64,000 nucleotides of DNA, taken from contig NZ_JBBEOG010000002.1 in the NCBI RefSeq assembly GCF_037860835.1, forward strand, positions 1-64,000. Direction: 5' to 3'. The notes below the pieces were generated by a model. That model was not told where the DNA came from. It searched no databases and worked only from the letters and a program-made list of their open reading frames with translations. The position numbers and the translations under genes are program-made. Below, piece after piece: positions 53,666 to 61,941 of the stretch; positions within the stretch are counted from its first letter, which is position 1, and every line of letters begins with the position of its first letter. This DNA is from Aquipuribacter nitratireducens (GTDB lineage Bacteria > Actinomycetota > Actinomycetes > Actinomycetales > JBBAYJ01).

Positions 53666-54016
53666 GTGGAGGGCTACGTCGCGCTGACCGTCGTGCTCGG
53701 CTGCGCCTTCGCGGTCGTCGGGATCGCCCACCTCGTGCACCGGCGGACCGCCGTGGCGCCGGACGCGGTCGGAGCGTCGCCGGCTCAGTCGGGGGAGCGG
53801 CCGCGCGAGCACGCCCTCAGCCGGTTCCACGTCCGCTGGTACGCCCTCACCGTCGTCTTCCTCGCCTTCGACGTCGAGATGCTCTTCATGTACCCGTGGG
53901 CCGTCGTCGTCGCCGCCGAGGGCTGGGCGGCCGTCGTCGAGATGTTCGTCTTCCTCGTCGTCCTCATGGCCGGCGTCGTGTGGGCGCGACGGGAGGGCGC
54001 CTTCCGGTGGTCGTGA
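53666..54016 (+). CDS. nuoA: NADH-quinone oxidoreductase subunit A-like
   Basis: 116 aa from GTG 53666 (GTG 53657 is also in frame). Three membrane helices: YVALTVVLGCAFAVVGIAHL, FHVRWYALTVVFLAFDVEML and EMFVFLVVLMAGVVWARREG. FHVRWY...FLAFDVEMLFMYPWAV is the NuoA hallmark, with the conserved Asp-Val-Glu. The loop between helices 1 and 2 is long (HRRTAVAPDAVGASPAQSGE). First gene of the membrane-arm operon; its stop overlaps the next start. Confidence 0.93.
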   Translation: MEGYVALTVVLGCAFAVVGIAHLVHRRTAVAPDAVGASPAQSGERPREHALSRFHVRWYALTVVFLAFDVEMLFMYPWAVVVAAEGWAAVVEMFVFLVVLMAGVVWARREGAFRWS

Positions 54017-55134
54017 CACGCCTCGCGCGGGCGGCGGTCGCCCGGGCGCACGTGCTGGCGGTGGAGGTGCCGGGCCACCGGGCGGTCCGCGCGGGCGTCG
54101 AGGCGGCGGCCGACGCGCGTGGCTGGGTGCTCGCCGCGAGCCCGGCGGACGCCGACGTGCTCGCCGTCTGCGGTCCGCTCCACGGTCGGCTCGGCGACGC
54201 CGTCGCGACCGTGTGGGAGGACCTGCCGGGACCGCGGGCCCGGGTCGACGTCTCCGCCGCCGACGCCGCGGTCGCCGCGCTCGACGTCGCGGCAGCGGCG
54301 CTCCTCGACGACGACGCGGCGCGCGACGACGCGGCGGGCCGCTCGAGCGAGCCTCCCGGCGACGACCGCGACATGGCGTCGGAGGCCGACGACCGCGACG
54401 GCCTCGAGATGGACGTGCTCCACGTGCCCCTCGGCCCGGTCCTGCCCGCGTGGCCGGCGGGGCTGCGACTGCGCTGCGTTCTGGCCGGGGACGTCGTCAC
54501 CCGCGCGGCGGTGGAGGGCGTCGGTCCGCGCGTCGGTGCCGACCCTGGACCGTCCCCTCCGGTGGGTGGCCTGCCTGCGGCGGCTCGGCACCTCGACGCG
54601 GTGGCCGGGATGCTCCGGGTGGCCGGCTGGGACGGTGCGGCGCGGCGGGCACGGGCGCTGCGTGACGCCGTCGCGACGGGGGGCAGCGCGGTCGGCAGCA
54701 CGGTCGGCAGCACGGCGGGCGGCGACGCCGTGCGCGACCTCGCGGCGCTGCGGGCGCGGATCGCGCGGTCGTGGGTGCTGCGGTGGTCGACGCGGGGACT
54801 CGGCGTCCACGAGGGGCTCGACGTGCGTGACCGGCTGCTGGGACGGCTCGACCGGGCGGTCGCCGCGGTCGGGGACGGGAACCCGGACCTCGACGAAGCG
54901 GTGGAACGGGCCGAGTCGCAGGCCGCGGTCGACGCGCTGCCCGGTCTCGTCACCGGTCTCGACCTCGGCGCCGTCCGCCTCGTCGTCGCGTCCTTCGACC
55001 CCGACCTGTCGCTCGTGGCGGTGCCCGAGCCGCAGCCGGAGCCGGAGAGCGCAGGTCACGGGGGTCACGGGGGTCACGGGGGTCACGGGGGTCACGGGGG
55101 TCACGAGGGTCACGGGGGTCACGGCCATGGCTGA
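54013..55134 (+). CDS. Degenerate NuoB/NuoD-like fusion with His-Gly tail
   Basis: 373 aa from GTG 54013 (GTGA overlap; GTG 54007 also possible). It occupies the nuoBCD position. Residues ~10-75 (VLAASPADADVLAVCGPLHG) recall the NuoB segment ADVLLVTGPV but lack cluster cysteines. After an acidic linker, MDVLHVPLGPVLPAWPAG and LRCVLAGDVVTRAAVEG resemble the NuoD N-terminus (GPqHP...LdGEvV). AARHLDAVAGMLRVAGWDGA and RSWVLRWSTRGLGVHEGLDV resemble the core of the 49-kDa/hydrogenase large subunit. No Cys/His ligand set survives. The end is a run of GGH repeats. A decayed, possibly structural adaptor; function inferred only from position and weak similarity. Confidence 0.7.
   Translation: MTRLARAAVARAHVLAVEVPGHRAVRAGVEAAADARGWVLAASPADADVLAVCGPLHGRLGDAVATVWEDLPGPRARVDVSAADAAVAALDVAAAALLDDDAARDDAAGRSSEPPGDDRDMASEADDRDGLEMDVLHVPLGPVLPAWPAGLRLRCVLAGDVVTRAAVEGVGPRVGADPGPSPPVGGLPAAARHLDAVAGMLRVAGWDGAARRARALRDAVATGGSAVGSTVGSTAGGDAVRDLAALRARIARSWVLRWSTRGLGVHEGLDVRDRLLGRLDRAVAAVGDGNPDLDEAVERAESQAAVDALPGLVTGLDLGAVRLVVASFDPDLSLVAVPEPQPEPESAGHGGHGGHGGHGGHGGHEGHGGHGHG
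55054..55124 (+). repeat. 9-bp tandem repeat encoding the His-Gly tail
   Basis: About eight copies of GGTCACGGG (one variant GGTCACGAG at 55099-55107, last copy cut short) run through the end of the 54013 gene, giving a GHG/GGH repeat of roughly 24 residues. In-phase unit length means copy-number change would alter tail length without frameshift. The stretch ends at the nuoH start. Confidence 0.95.
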
Positions 55135-56041
55135 GGCGCTGCTCTTCCCGCTCGGCCTCACCGCCGTGCTCCTCGCCCTCGCGGCCCTCGCCGCCGGCCT
55201 CGACGCGGTGCTCGTCGAGGGGCCCGCGGCCTGGCGGGCCCCGTGGCAGGAGACCGCCCGCCTCGCCCGGCAACGGCGCCGCGCCCTCGCGTCCGCCGAC
55301 CGGCTCCTGTGGCGCCTCGGCGGTGCCGGGCTCCTCGTCGCCGCGCTGCTCATGGCCGCCGTCGTGCCGGTCGGCGGGCGGCCGGTCGCCGACGTGCCCG
55401 TGGGCGTCGTGTGGTTCAACGCCATGGACGTCGTCGTGTGGGCGGCCGTGTGGTGCCTCGGCTGGGGCGCCAACGCCGTGCACGGCCTCGTCGGCGGCTA
55501 CCGGTTCCTCGCGCAGGCCCTCTCCTACGAGCTGCCGCTCATGTTCGCCCTCACGGCGCCGGCGGTGGCGGCGGCGAGCCTGCGCATGACGGACGTCGCC
55601 GCCGCGCAGGCCGACCGCTGGTTCGTCGTCGAGATGCCCGTCGCGTTCCTCGTGTTCTGCGTCGGCGTGGTCGGGTTCTCCGTGCACGGGCCCTTCGCCC
55701 ACCCCGCCGGCGCGGACGTCCACGGCGGCGTGCTCGCCGAGCTGTCCGGCGTCGACCGCTGGGTCGTCCAGGCAGGCCGGTACGCGCTGCTCGCCGCCGG
55801 CGCCGCCTTCGGGGCGGCGCTGTTCCTCGGCGGCGGCACCGGCCCGTGGCTGCCGGGGTGGGTGTGGTCGCTCGTCACGACGCTCGCGCTCCTCGCGGTG
55901 CTCGTCGCCGGGCGCCGGCTGCTGCCCGTGGTGCGACCGGACCGGTTCGTCGAGGCCGGCTGGCTCGTGCTCCTGCCCCTCACCCTCGCCCAGGTGTTCG
56001 TCGTCTCGGTCGTCGCGGTCCTCCGCGCGGGCGGGGCCTGA
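55127..56041 (+). CDS. nuoH: NADH-quinone oxidoreductase subunit H-like
   Basis: 304 aa from ATG 55127, overlapping the upstream gene by 8 nt. About eight membrane helices. VVWFNAMDVVVWAAVWCLGW, GGYRFLAQALSYELPLMFAL and VVGFSVHGPFAHPAG correspond to the NuoH blocks lining the quinone channel, though the loop sequences are divergent (respiratory NuoH has RAAAQMISYE; here RFLAQALSYE). NuoH joins quinone reduction to proton pumping and normally contacts NuoB/D/I; here the only candidate partner is the degenerate protein at 54013. Confidence 0.9.
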   Translation: MAEALLFPLGLTAVLLALAALAAGLDAVLVEGPAAWRAPWQETARLARQRRRALASADRLLWRLGGAGLLVAALLMAAVVPVGGRPVADVPVGVVWFNAMDVVVWAAVWCLGWGANAVHGLVGGYRFLAQALSYELPLMFALTAPAVAAASLRMTDVAAAQADRWFVVEMPVAFLVFCVGVVGFSVHGPFAHPAGADVHGGVLAELSGVDRWVVQAGRYALLAAGAAFGAALFLGGGTGPWLPGWVWSLVTTLALLAVLVAGRRLLPVVRPDRFVEAGWLVLLPLTLAQVFVVSVVAVLRAGGA

Positions 56042-56054
56042 CCAGGAGGACCCG

Positions 56055-56651
56055 ATGACCGACCTCGTGACCGACCCCCTCCGCCTCGTCGAGGTGGTGG
56101 CGTTCTGGGCGCTCGCGGCGCTCGCCGTCGTGGCCGGTGTCCTCGTCTTCCGATGGGACTCGATGGCCCGGGTGACGTACGCCCTCGCGACGTCGTTCGT
56201 CGCCGTCGGTCTCGCGCTCGTCGTCGTCGACCTCCACTACATCGGGGCCGTCACGGTGCTCATGATGGTGATGGAGATGGCGATCATGGCCGTCTTCATG
56301 ATCATGTTCATGGGGATGAACCCGGCGCTCATGCCGATGGACATGACGCACCGGAAACGTCCCGCCGCGGTCGTCGCCGTGGCGACGTTCGTCGTGCTCG
56401 CCGGGGGTGCGCTGCTCGTGCCGTGGGAACGGCTCGCCGACCCGGTGCCGGGGGCCGGGAGCGCGAGCGCCGTCGGCGAGGCGGTCATGGGTCCGAAGAT
56501 GCTCGTGATGATGACGGTGAGCCCGCTGCTCTTCGCCACCCTCGTCGCCGGGGTCGTCCTCGCCTCCCACCGCACCCGCTACGACCGGCTCGGCGACGAC
56601 CTGCGCCGACGACCCGCCGACGACCCCCAGCCGGGCGGGGTGGGCCGGTGA
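56055..56651 (+). CDS. nuoJ: NADH-quinone oxidoreductase subunit J-like
   Basis: 198 aa from ATG 56055 with AGGAGG 7 nt upstream. Five membrane helices, including VVAFWALAALAVVAGVLVF, ALATSFVAVGLALVVVDLHY and an unusually Met-rich helix (TVLMMVMEMAIMAVFMIMFM). The HYIGAVTVLMMVMEM stretch matches NuoJ helix 3 (normally YvGAvmVLflFvvMm). A hydrophilic C-tail (RRRPADDPQPGGVGR) ends the protein, overlapping nuoK by 4 nt. Confidence 0.88.
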   Translation: MTDLVTDPLRLVEVVAFWALAALAVVAGVLVFRWDSMARVTYALATSFVAVGLALVVVDLHYIGAVTVLMMVMEMAIMAVFMIMFMGMNPALMPMDMTHRKRPAAVVAVATFVVLAGGALLVPWERLADPVPGAGSASAVGEAVMGPKMLVMMTVSPLLFATLVAGVVLASHRTRYDRLGDDLRRRPADDPQPGGVGR

Positions 56652-56950
56652 GCCTCGAGGCGGTGCTCGTCGTCGCGTCCGCGTTGTTCAGCGTCGGGCT
56701 GTACGGGGCGCTCACGCAGCAGGTCGTCGTCATGGTGATGATGGGCCTCGAGCTCATGCTCAACGGCGTCATCCTCGCCGTCGCAGGGTTCTGGTACTTC
56801 CTCGCGCCCGAGCCGACCGGGCAGGTCCTGCTCCTCGTCGTCATCGCGGCGATGACGGTCGAGATGGCGATGGGCTTCGCCGTCGCGACGCTGCTCCACC
56901 GCTCCGCCGGTACGGACATGGTCGACATGGCCACGGAGCTGTCCGGGTGA
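56648..56950 (+). CDS. nuoK: NADH-quinone oxidoreductase subunit K-like
   Basis: 100 aa from GTG 56648. Three membrane helices: AVLVVASALFSVGLYGALTQ, MGLELMLNGVILAVAGFWYF and LLLVVIAAMTVEMAMGFAVA. The two buried glutamates needed for proton transfer are present (GLELMLNGV and MTVEMAMGF). Standard NuoK length. Overlaps nuoJ and nuoL by 4 nt each. Confidence 0.94.
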   Translation: MSLEAVLVVASALFSVGLYGALTQQVVVMVMMGLELMLNGVILAVAGFWYFLAPEPTGQVLLLVVIAAMTVEMAMGFAVATLLHRSAGTDMVDMATELSG

Positions 56951-58896
56951 GCGCGGCCCTCGGCGGTGCCGCGCTGTGGGCGCTCGTCCTCCTGCCGGGG
57001 CTCGTCGGCGCCGTGCTGTGCGCGGCCGGCCGCCGGGCCGGGCCGCTCGCGGGGCCGGTCGCGCTCGTCACCGTCGTCGTCGTCGCCGGCCTCGCCGCAG
57101 CCGTCGCGTGGTGGACGCCGACCGTCGCGGCGCCGTTCGTGCTCGCCGAGCTCGGCCTCGCCGTCGACGCCCTCGCGGCGCTCGTCGTGCCCGCGGTCGC
57201 GGTCGTCACCGCGCTCGTCGTGGCGTGGGTCGTGGCGTCGGGGGCCCGCGAGGAGCGCGTCGCGGCCGCGCCGGCGGCCGTGCACGGCGTGCTCCTGCTC
57301 TTCCTCGCCGCGGTCCTCCTCACGGCGACCGCGAGCACCCTGCCGGCGCTGCTCCTCGGCTGGGAGGTGATGGGCGCGGCGTCGTACGCGCTCATCGCCG
57401 CGCCGTGGCGCGAGCACCGGGCCGCTGACGCGGGGCTCACCGCGTTCCTCACGACGCGTGCGGCGGACCTCGGGCTCTACGTCGCGGTCGCCGCCGCCCT
57501 CGCCGGCGGTGCGGGCCTCGGCCTCGCCGACCTCCCCGACGCACAGGGGATCTGGCGGGACGTCGCGGCCGCCGGGCTGCTCGTCGCGGCGCTCGGCAAG
57601 GCCGCCCAGCTGCCGTTCAGCGCGTGGCTGTCGCGGGCGATGGAGGGTCCGAGCCCGGTGAGCGCGCTCCTGCACTCCGCGGCCATGGTCGCGATGGGCG
57701 GGTACCTCCTGCTCCGGACGAGCGACCTGCTCGCCGCCACCGGGTGGGCGGCGACCGCGGCGGCGTGGGTGGGGGTGCTCACCGCGCTGCTGCTCGGGCT
57801 GGTCGCCCTGACCCAGAGCGACCTCAAGCAGGTCCTCGCGGCCTCCACCGCCTCGCAGCTCGGGTTCGTCGTGCTCGCCGCCGGGACGTCGCCCTCGGGC
57901 GGCGCCGCCCACCTCGTCGCCCACGCCGCCACCAAGGCGGCGCTGTTCCTCGCCGCCGGCGTGTGGCTGCAGGTGCTCGGGACGAAGGCCCTCGACCGGC
58001 TCGACGGGGCGGCCCGGCGGACGCCCGGCGTGGGTGCCGCTGCCGTGGTCGCCGGGTGCGCCCTCGCCGGCGTCGCCCCGCTCAGCCTGTGGGCGACGAA
58101 GGACGCCGTCCTCGCCGGCGCCCTCGAGACGTCGCCGTGGCTGTACGCGTGCGGGCTGGCCGCCGCGGCGGTCGCCGCGGCGTACGCCGCCCGTCTCGTC
58201 ACCGTGCTGCTGCGCCGCCCTCCGGCGGAGTCCCCCACGCCGACGGCGCCCGTCTCGGGCGGGCAGACCGCCGCGGTCGTCGCCCTCGCCGCCGGCGCGG
58301 CGGGGCTGGGGGTGCTCGCCCTGCCCGGCCTCCTCGACCCGCTCGGTCGCGCGCTGACGGGCGCGGCGCCCCCGCACCCGGGCGTGGTGGAGGTGGTCGG
58401 GACGGCCGTCCTCGTGCTCGTCGTCGGGGCCGTGGTCGTGGTCCTGACCCGTCGGGACGCGTTCCCTCGGGCGACGTGGGCGGAGGGGTGGCTCGGCCTC
58501 GGCCGCCTCACCCACGCCGGTGTCGTCCGACCCGTGCTCGGGCTCGCGGGATGGTGCGCGCGCGTCGACGACCACGGCGTCGACCGGGCCGTCCACGCCG
58601 TCGCGACCCTGGCGCTCGCCGCCGGCGCCGGCGCGGCGCGTGCCGACGACGGCGGTCTCGACGCTGCCGTGACCCGGACGTCGCGCGGGACCGTCGGCCT
58701 GGCCGGCGCCTCCGCGCGCGTCGACGACGGCGTCGTCGACGCAGGCGTGGAGCGGGTCGCGGCAGGCGCGCGCGGGCTCGGGCGCCTGGCCCGCCGACCG
58801 CAGACCGGCCGCGTCGACGAGTACTACCTCCAGCTCGTCACCGGTCTCGCCGTCCTCCTCGGTCTCGCCGTCGTCCTCCTTCTGGTGGTGGTGTGA
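56947..58896 (+). CDS. nuoL: NADH-quinone oxidoreductase subunit L-like
   Basis: 649 aa from GTG 56947. An antiporter-like subunit of about 14 membrane helices plus a C-terminal arm. Core motifs: LLLGWEVMGAASYALIA (conserved Glu), ALGKAAQLPFSAWLSRAMEG (Lys) and PSPVSALLHSAAMVAMGGYL. HATKAALFLAAGVW carries the second Lys. The C-terminal ~110 residues are unusual: three related units ARVDDHGVDRAV, ARADDGGLDAAV and ARVDDGVVDAGV, in a long amphipathic stretch before the last helix (YYLQLVTGLAVLLGLAVVLL). That segment corresponds to the lateral helix region of NuoL. Confidence 0.94.
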   Translation: MSAALGGAALWALVLLPGLVGAVLCAAGRRAGPLAGPVALVTVVVVAGLAAAVAWWTPTVAAPFVLAELGLAVDALAALVVPAVAVVTALVVAWVVASGAREERVAAAPAAVHGVLLLFLAAVLLTATASTLPALLLGWEVMGAASYALIAAPWREHRAADAGLTAFLTTRAADLGLYVAVAAALAGGAGLGLADLPDAQGIWRDVAAAGLLVAALGKAAQLPFSAWLSRAMEGPSPVSALLHSAAMVAMGGYLLLRTSDLLAATGWAATAAAWVGVLTALLLGLVALTQSDLKQVLAASTASQLGFVVLAAGTSPSGGAAHLVAHAATKAALFLAAGVWLQVLGTKALDRLDGAARRTPGVGAAAVVAGCALAGVAPLSLWATKDAVLAGALETSPWLYACGLAAAAVAAAYAARLVTVLLRRPPAESPTPTAPVSGGQTAAVVALAAGAAGLGVLALPGLLDPLGRALTGAAPPHPGVVEVVGTAVLVLVVGAVVVVLTRRDAFPRATWAEGWLGLGRLTHAGVVRPVLGLAGWCARVDDHGVDRAVHAVATLALAAGAGAARADDGGLDAAVTRTSRGTVGLAGASARVDDGVVDAGVERVAAGARGLGRLARRPQTGRVDEYYLQLVTGLAVLLGLAVVLLLVVV

Positions 58897-60423
58897 GTGC
58901 TCTCCCTCGTCGTCTTCCTCCCGGCGCTGGCCGCCGCCGTCCTCGGGCTCGCGCGCGGGCTTCCCGACCGGGTCGCGCGCTGGGCGTGGGTGCTCGTCGC
59001 CGCCGTCGAGACCGTCCTCGTGCTGGGGCTGTGGCTCGCCTTCGAGGACCCGGGCCGGGGGCGGCTCGCGTTCGAGGAGCAGGTCCGCTGGCTGCCCTCG
59101 CTCGGCAGCAGCTACCACGTCGGTCTGGACGGGCTCAGCCTGCCGCTCGTCCTCATGACGAACGTCGTGTTCCTCGCGTGCGCCGTCCACGCCCTCACGG
59201 AGCGGCGGCGACCCCGCGCGCAGGCCGCACTGTTCCTCTTCCTCCAGGCCACGTGCCTCGGGGTGTTCGCCGCCGCGGACCTGCTCGTCTTCTTCGTGTT
59301 CTTCGACCTGTCGATCGTCGGCATGTACGCCGTCATCGCCGGCTGGGGGCACCGGGACGCCGCCCGGTCGGCTCTCAAGTTTTTCCTCTACACGTTCCTC
59401 GGCAGCCTCGTGCTCCTCCTCGGCTTCATCGGGCTGTTCGCCGCATCCGGCGACGCCGGCCCCCGCACGTTCGACATGGTCGAGCTCGCCGCGCGCCCGC
59501 CCCTCGTCGACCGGCCGCTCGCGGGCGGCCTCGTCCTCGTCGCCGTCCTCGTCGGGCTGGCCGTCAAGATCCCCACCGTCCCGTTCCACACGTGGCTGCC
59601 GCCCGCCCACACCGACGCACCCGCCGTCGGCTCGGCCGTCCTCGCCGGCGTGCTCCTCAAGCTCGGCACGTACGGCCTCGTCCGCATCGCGGTGCCGATG
59701 CTGCCGGAGGCGTGGCGCTCCCTCGCGTGGGTCGTCGTCGCGCTCGGGGTGGTGTCGGTGCTGTGGGGCGCACTGGTCGCCCTCGCCCAGACCGACGTCA
59801 AGCGCATGATCGCCTACACGTCCGTCAACCACATGGGCTACGTCGTGCTCGGGCTCGGGGTGGCGGGTCTGCTCGCCGACGGCGCCCCCGACGCGTCCCG
59901 CGAGGAGGCCGCGGTGACGGCGGTGTCCGGGGCGCTCACGCAGATGGTGAGCCACGGCCTCATCACCGCCGCGCTGTTCCTCCTCGTCGACCTCCTGTGG
60001 CAGCAGCGCGAGGACTACTCCCTCGACGCCTACGGCGGGCTCGCGCGCGTCGCGCCGGTGTTCTCCGGCCTGTTCGCCGTGGGGGCGTTCGCCTCCCTCG
60101 GGCTGCCCGGGTTCAGCGGCTTCGTCGCGGAGGTCCAGGTGTTCGCCGGCAGCATCGCGCTCGCGCCGGTGACGGCGGTCGCTCTCCTCGGGATCCTCCT
60201 CACGGCGGCCCTGTACCTGCGCGCGCTGCAGCGCCTCGTCGTGGGGCCCGTGGCGGGCCGCTCGGTCGGGCTCGCCGACCTCGCGCCGCACGCCACCGTC
60301 GCCGTCGCCGGGCTGCTCGCCCTGTCGGTGCTCGTCGGGCTCCTGCCCGCGGTGCTGCTCGACGTCGTCGCCCCCGCCGCACAGCACGTCGTCGACGCCC
60401 TGTCGGGGGCGGACCTGCCGTGA
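58897..60423 (+). CDS. nuoM: NADH-quinone oxidoreductase subunit M-like
   Basis: 508 aa from GTG 58897, starting right after the nuoL stop. About 14 membrane helices. LGSSYHVGLDGLSLPLVLMT near the N-terminus, FFDLSIVGMYAVIAGWG, VKIPTVPFHTWLPPAHTDAP, AVLLKL-like GVLLKLGTYGLVRIAVPMLP and DVKRMIAYTSVNHMGYVVLG are all NuoM blocks with the pumping lysines. Normal length and intact. Coupled to nuoN by overlap (GTGA). Confidence 0.95.
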   Translation: MLSLVVFLPALAAAVLGLARGLPDRVARWAWVLVAAVETVLVLGLWLAFEDPGRGRLAFEEQVRWLPSLGSSYHVGLDGLSLPLVLMTNVVFLACAVHALTERRRPRAQAALFLFLQATCLGVFAAADLLVFFVFFDLSIVGMYAVIAGWGHRDAARSALKFFLYTFLGSLVLLLGFIGLFAASGDAGPRTFDMVELAARPPLVDRPLAGGLVLVAVLVGLAVKIPTVPFHTWLPPAHTDAPAVGSAVLAGVLLKLGTYGLVRIAVPMLPEAWRSLAWVVVALGVVSVLWGALVALAQTDVKRMIAYTSVNHMGYVVLGLGVAGLLADGAPDASREEAAVTAVSGALTQMVSHGLITAALFLLVDLLWQQREDYSLDAYGGLARVAPVFSGLFAVGAFASLGLPGFSGFVAEVQVFAGSIALAPVTAVALLGILLTAALYLRALQRLVVGPVAGRSVGLADLAPHATVAVAGLLALSVLVGLLPAVLLDVVAPAAQHVVDALSGADLP

Positions 60424-61886
60424 CCGGGATGTCGATGCACGGCGCCGACACGCTCCTCGTCCTGCCCGAGCTCGTCGTGCTCGTCGGCGCCGTCGCGACG
60501 CTCCTGCTCGGGTCCTTCCTGCCACGGCAGCGGCAGTGGACAGCACGGCTCCTCGCCGTGGCGGTGCTGGCCGGTGCCGTGGTCGTGAGCGTCGTCGCCC
60601 CGCGCGTCGGTGCGGGCGCGGAGGGCCCCACCACCGCCTTCTCCGGCACGTTCGCCGTCGACGGCGCCACGACGGTCGTCCGCGTCGTCCTCTGCCTCTC
60701 GACGCTGCTGGTCGTCGGGCTCGGCGTCGACGAGCTCGCCGGCGTCCCGCGCGAGTCCGACACGTACGCGCTGCTCCTCCTCGGCACGCTCGGCGGGCTC
60801 GTGCTCGCCTCCGCCACCGACCTGCTCGTCCTCGCCGTCGCGTTCCTGCTGTCGAGCGTGCCGCTGTACGGGCTCATCGGCCTCGCCGGCACGAGCCGTG
60901 CGGCCGAGGCCGTCCTCAAGGCCTACCTCCTGGGCGCGCTCCTCGGCATCGTCATGCTCCTCGGGGTCGGCCTCCTCTACGCCGGCACGGCGGGCACGAC
61001 GTACGCCGAGCTCGCCGAGCGGCTCCCCGCCTCTCCCGCGGCGCTCGCGGGCGCCGGGCTCGTCGCCGTCCTCGTCGGGCTCCTCTTCGAGGCCGGGGCG
61101 GTGCCCGCCCACTTCTGGGTGCCCGACGCCGCCCAGGGCGCCTCGACGACGGCGGCGGCGTTCCTCACGACCGTGCCGAAGGTGGCGGCGCTGCTCGCGG
61201 CGTACCGGTTCCTCGAGGCCGCCACCGCCGGCGGCACCGACCCGGGCCTGACCCGCACCGCGCTCGTGGTCGTGGGCGTCGTCGCGGTCGCGTCCATGAC
61301 GCTCGGGAACCTCGCGGCGTTCTGGCAGGACGACGTCCGGCGGCTGCTCGGCTGGTCGACCGTGAGCCAGGTCGGCTACGTCCTCCTGCCGGTCGCCGTG
61401 GTCGGCGCCGAGCTCGCCCTCGCGAGCCTCCTCGTCTACCTCGCCGGGTACGCCGTCACGAACCTCACGGCCTTCGCCGTCGTGGCGGCGCACCGGGACG
61501 CCCGCTCGATCGCGGACTGGGCGGGTCTGGCTCGCCGGTACCCGGTGACGGGGGTGGCGCTCGTCGTCGCGCTGCTCGGGCTCGTCGGCACCCCGCCGAC
61601 GGCGGTGTTCGTCGGCAAGCTCGCGACGTTCGGCGCCGCCTGGGACGCCGGCGCGGGCTGGCTCGCCGTCGTCGCCGTCCTCAACACCGTGGCGAGTCTC
61701 TTCTACTACCTGCGCTGGCTCGCTCCCGCCTTCCGTGCGGTCGCCGACGCGCCGGGCGGCGACGACCCCCGGCGTCCGCTCGCGTGGGCGTCACGGGCGG
61801 CCGCGGCCGGCTCGGTCGGCGTGCTCGTGGTCGGGCTCGCCGCGGGCGTCGTCGTGGCCGCGGGCGGTGGGGCACCGGTCCGCTGA
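60420..61886 (+). CDS. nuoN: NADH-quinone oxidoreductase subunit N-like
   Basis: 488 aa from GTG 60420 (ATG 60429 also in frame). Around 14 membrane helices. Conserved parts: LLVLPELVVLVGAVATLLLG, VPAHFWVPDAAQGASTTAAA, FLTTVPKVAALLAAYRFLEA and QDDVRRLLGWSTVSQVGYVL. Third antiporter-like subunit and last gene of the operon; the next gene follows after 55 bp with its own likely promoter. No nuoB, C, D, E, F, G or I appears on either side. Confidence 0.94.
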   Translation: MTGMSMHGADTLLVLPELVVLVGAVATLLLGSFLPRQRQWTARLLAVAVLAGAVVVSVVAPRVGAGAEGPTTAFSGTFAVDGATTVVRVVLCLSTLLVVGLGVDELAGVPRESDTYALLLLGTLGGLVLASATDLLVLAVAFLLSSVPLYGLIGLAGTSRAAEAVLKAYLLGALLGIVMLLGVGLLYAGTAGTTYAELAERLPASPAALAGAGLVAVLVGLLFEAGAVPAHFWVPDAAQGASTTAAAFLTTVPKVAALLAAYRFLEAATAGGTDPGLTRTALVVVGVVAVASMTLGNLAAFWQDDVRRLLGWSTVSQVGYVLLPVAVVGAELALASLLVYLAGYAVTNLTAFAVVAAHRDARSIADWAGLARRYPVTGVALVVALLGLVGTPPTAVFVGKLATFGAAWDAGAGWLAVVAVLNTVASLFYYLRWLAPAFRAVADAPGGDDPRRPLAWASRAAAAGSVGVLVVGLAAGVVVAAGGGAPVR

Positions 61887-61941
61887 CCCCCCGCCCGCGA
61901 GTCCGCTCGCCTCACGTTGATCACTTCGGCACAGTGGGGCC

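Noticed and set aside
55054-55124. Short tandem repeats considered as a CRISPR-like array or intergenic minisatellite
   Set aside because: Units are 9 bp with no spacers and are in frame within a gene.
56485-60546. Very long open frame on the minus strand across nuoJ-nuoM (over 1,300 codons)
   Set aside because: Arg/Asp/Glu-rich low complexity, no domain, exactly antisense to well-conserved Nuo genes; an artefact of high GC.
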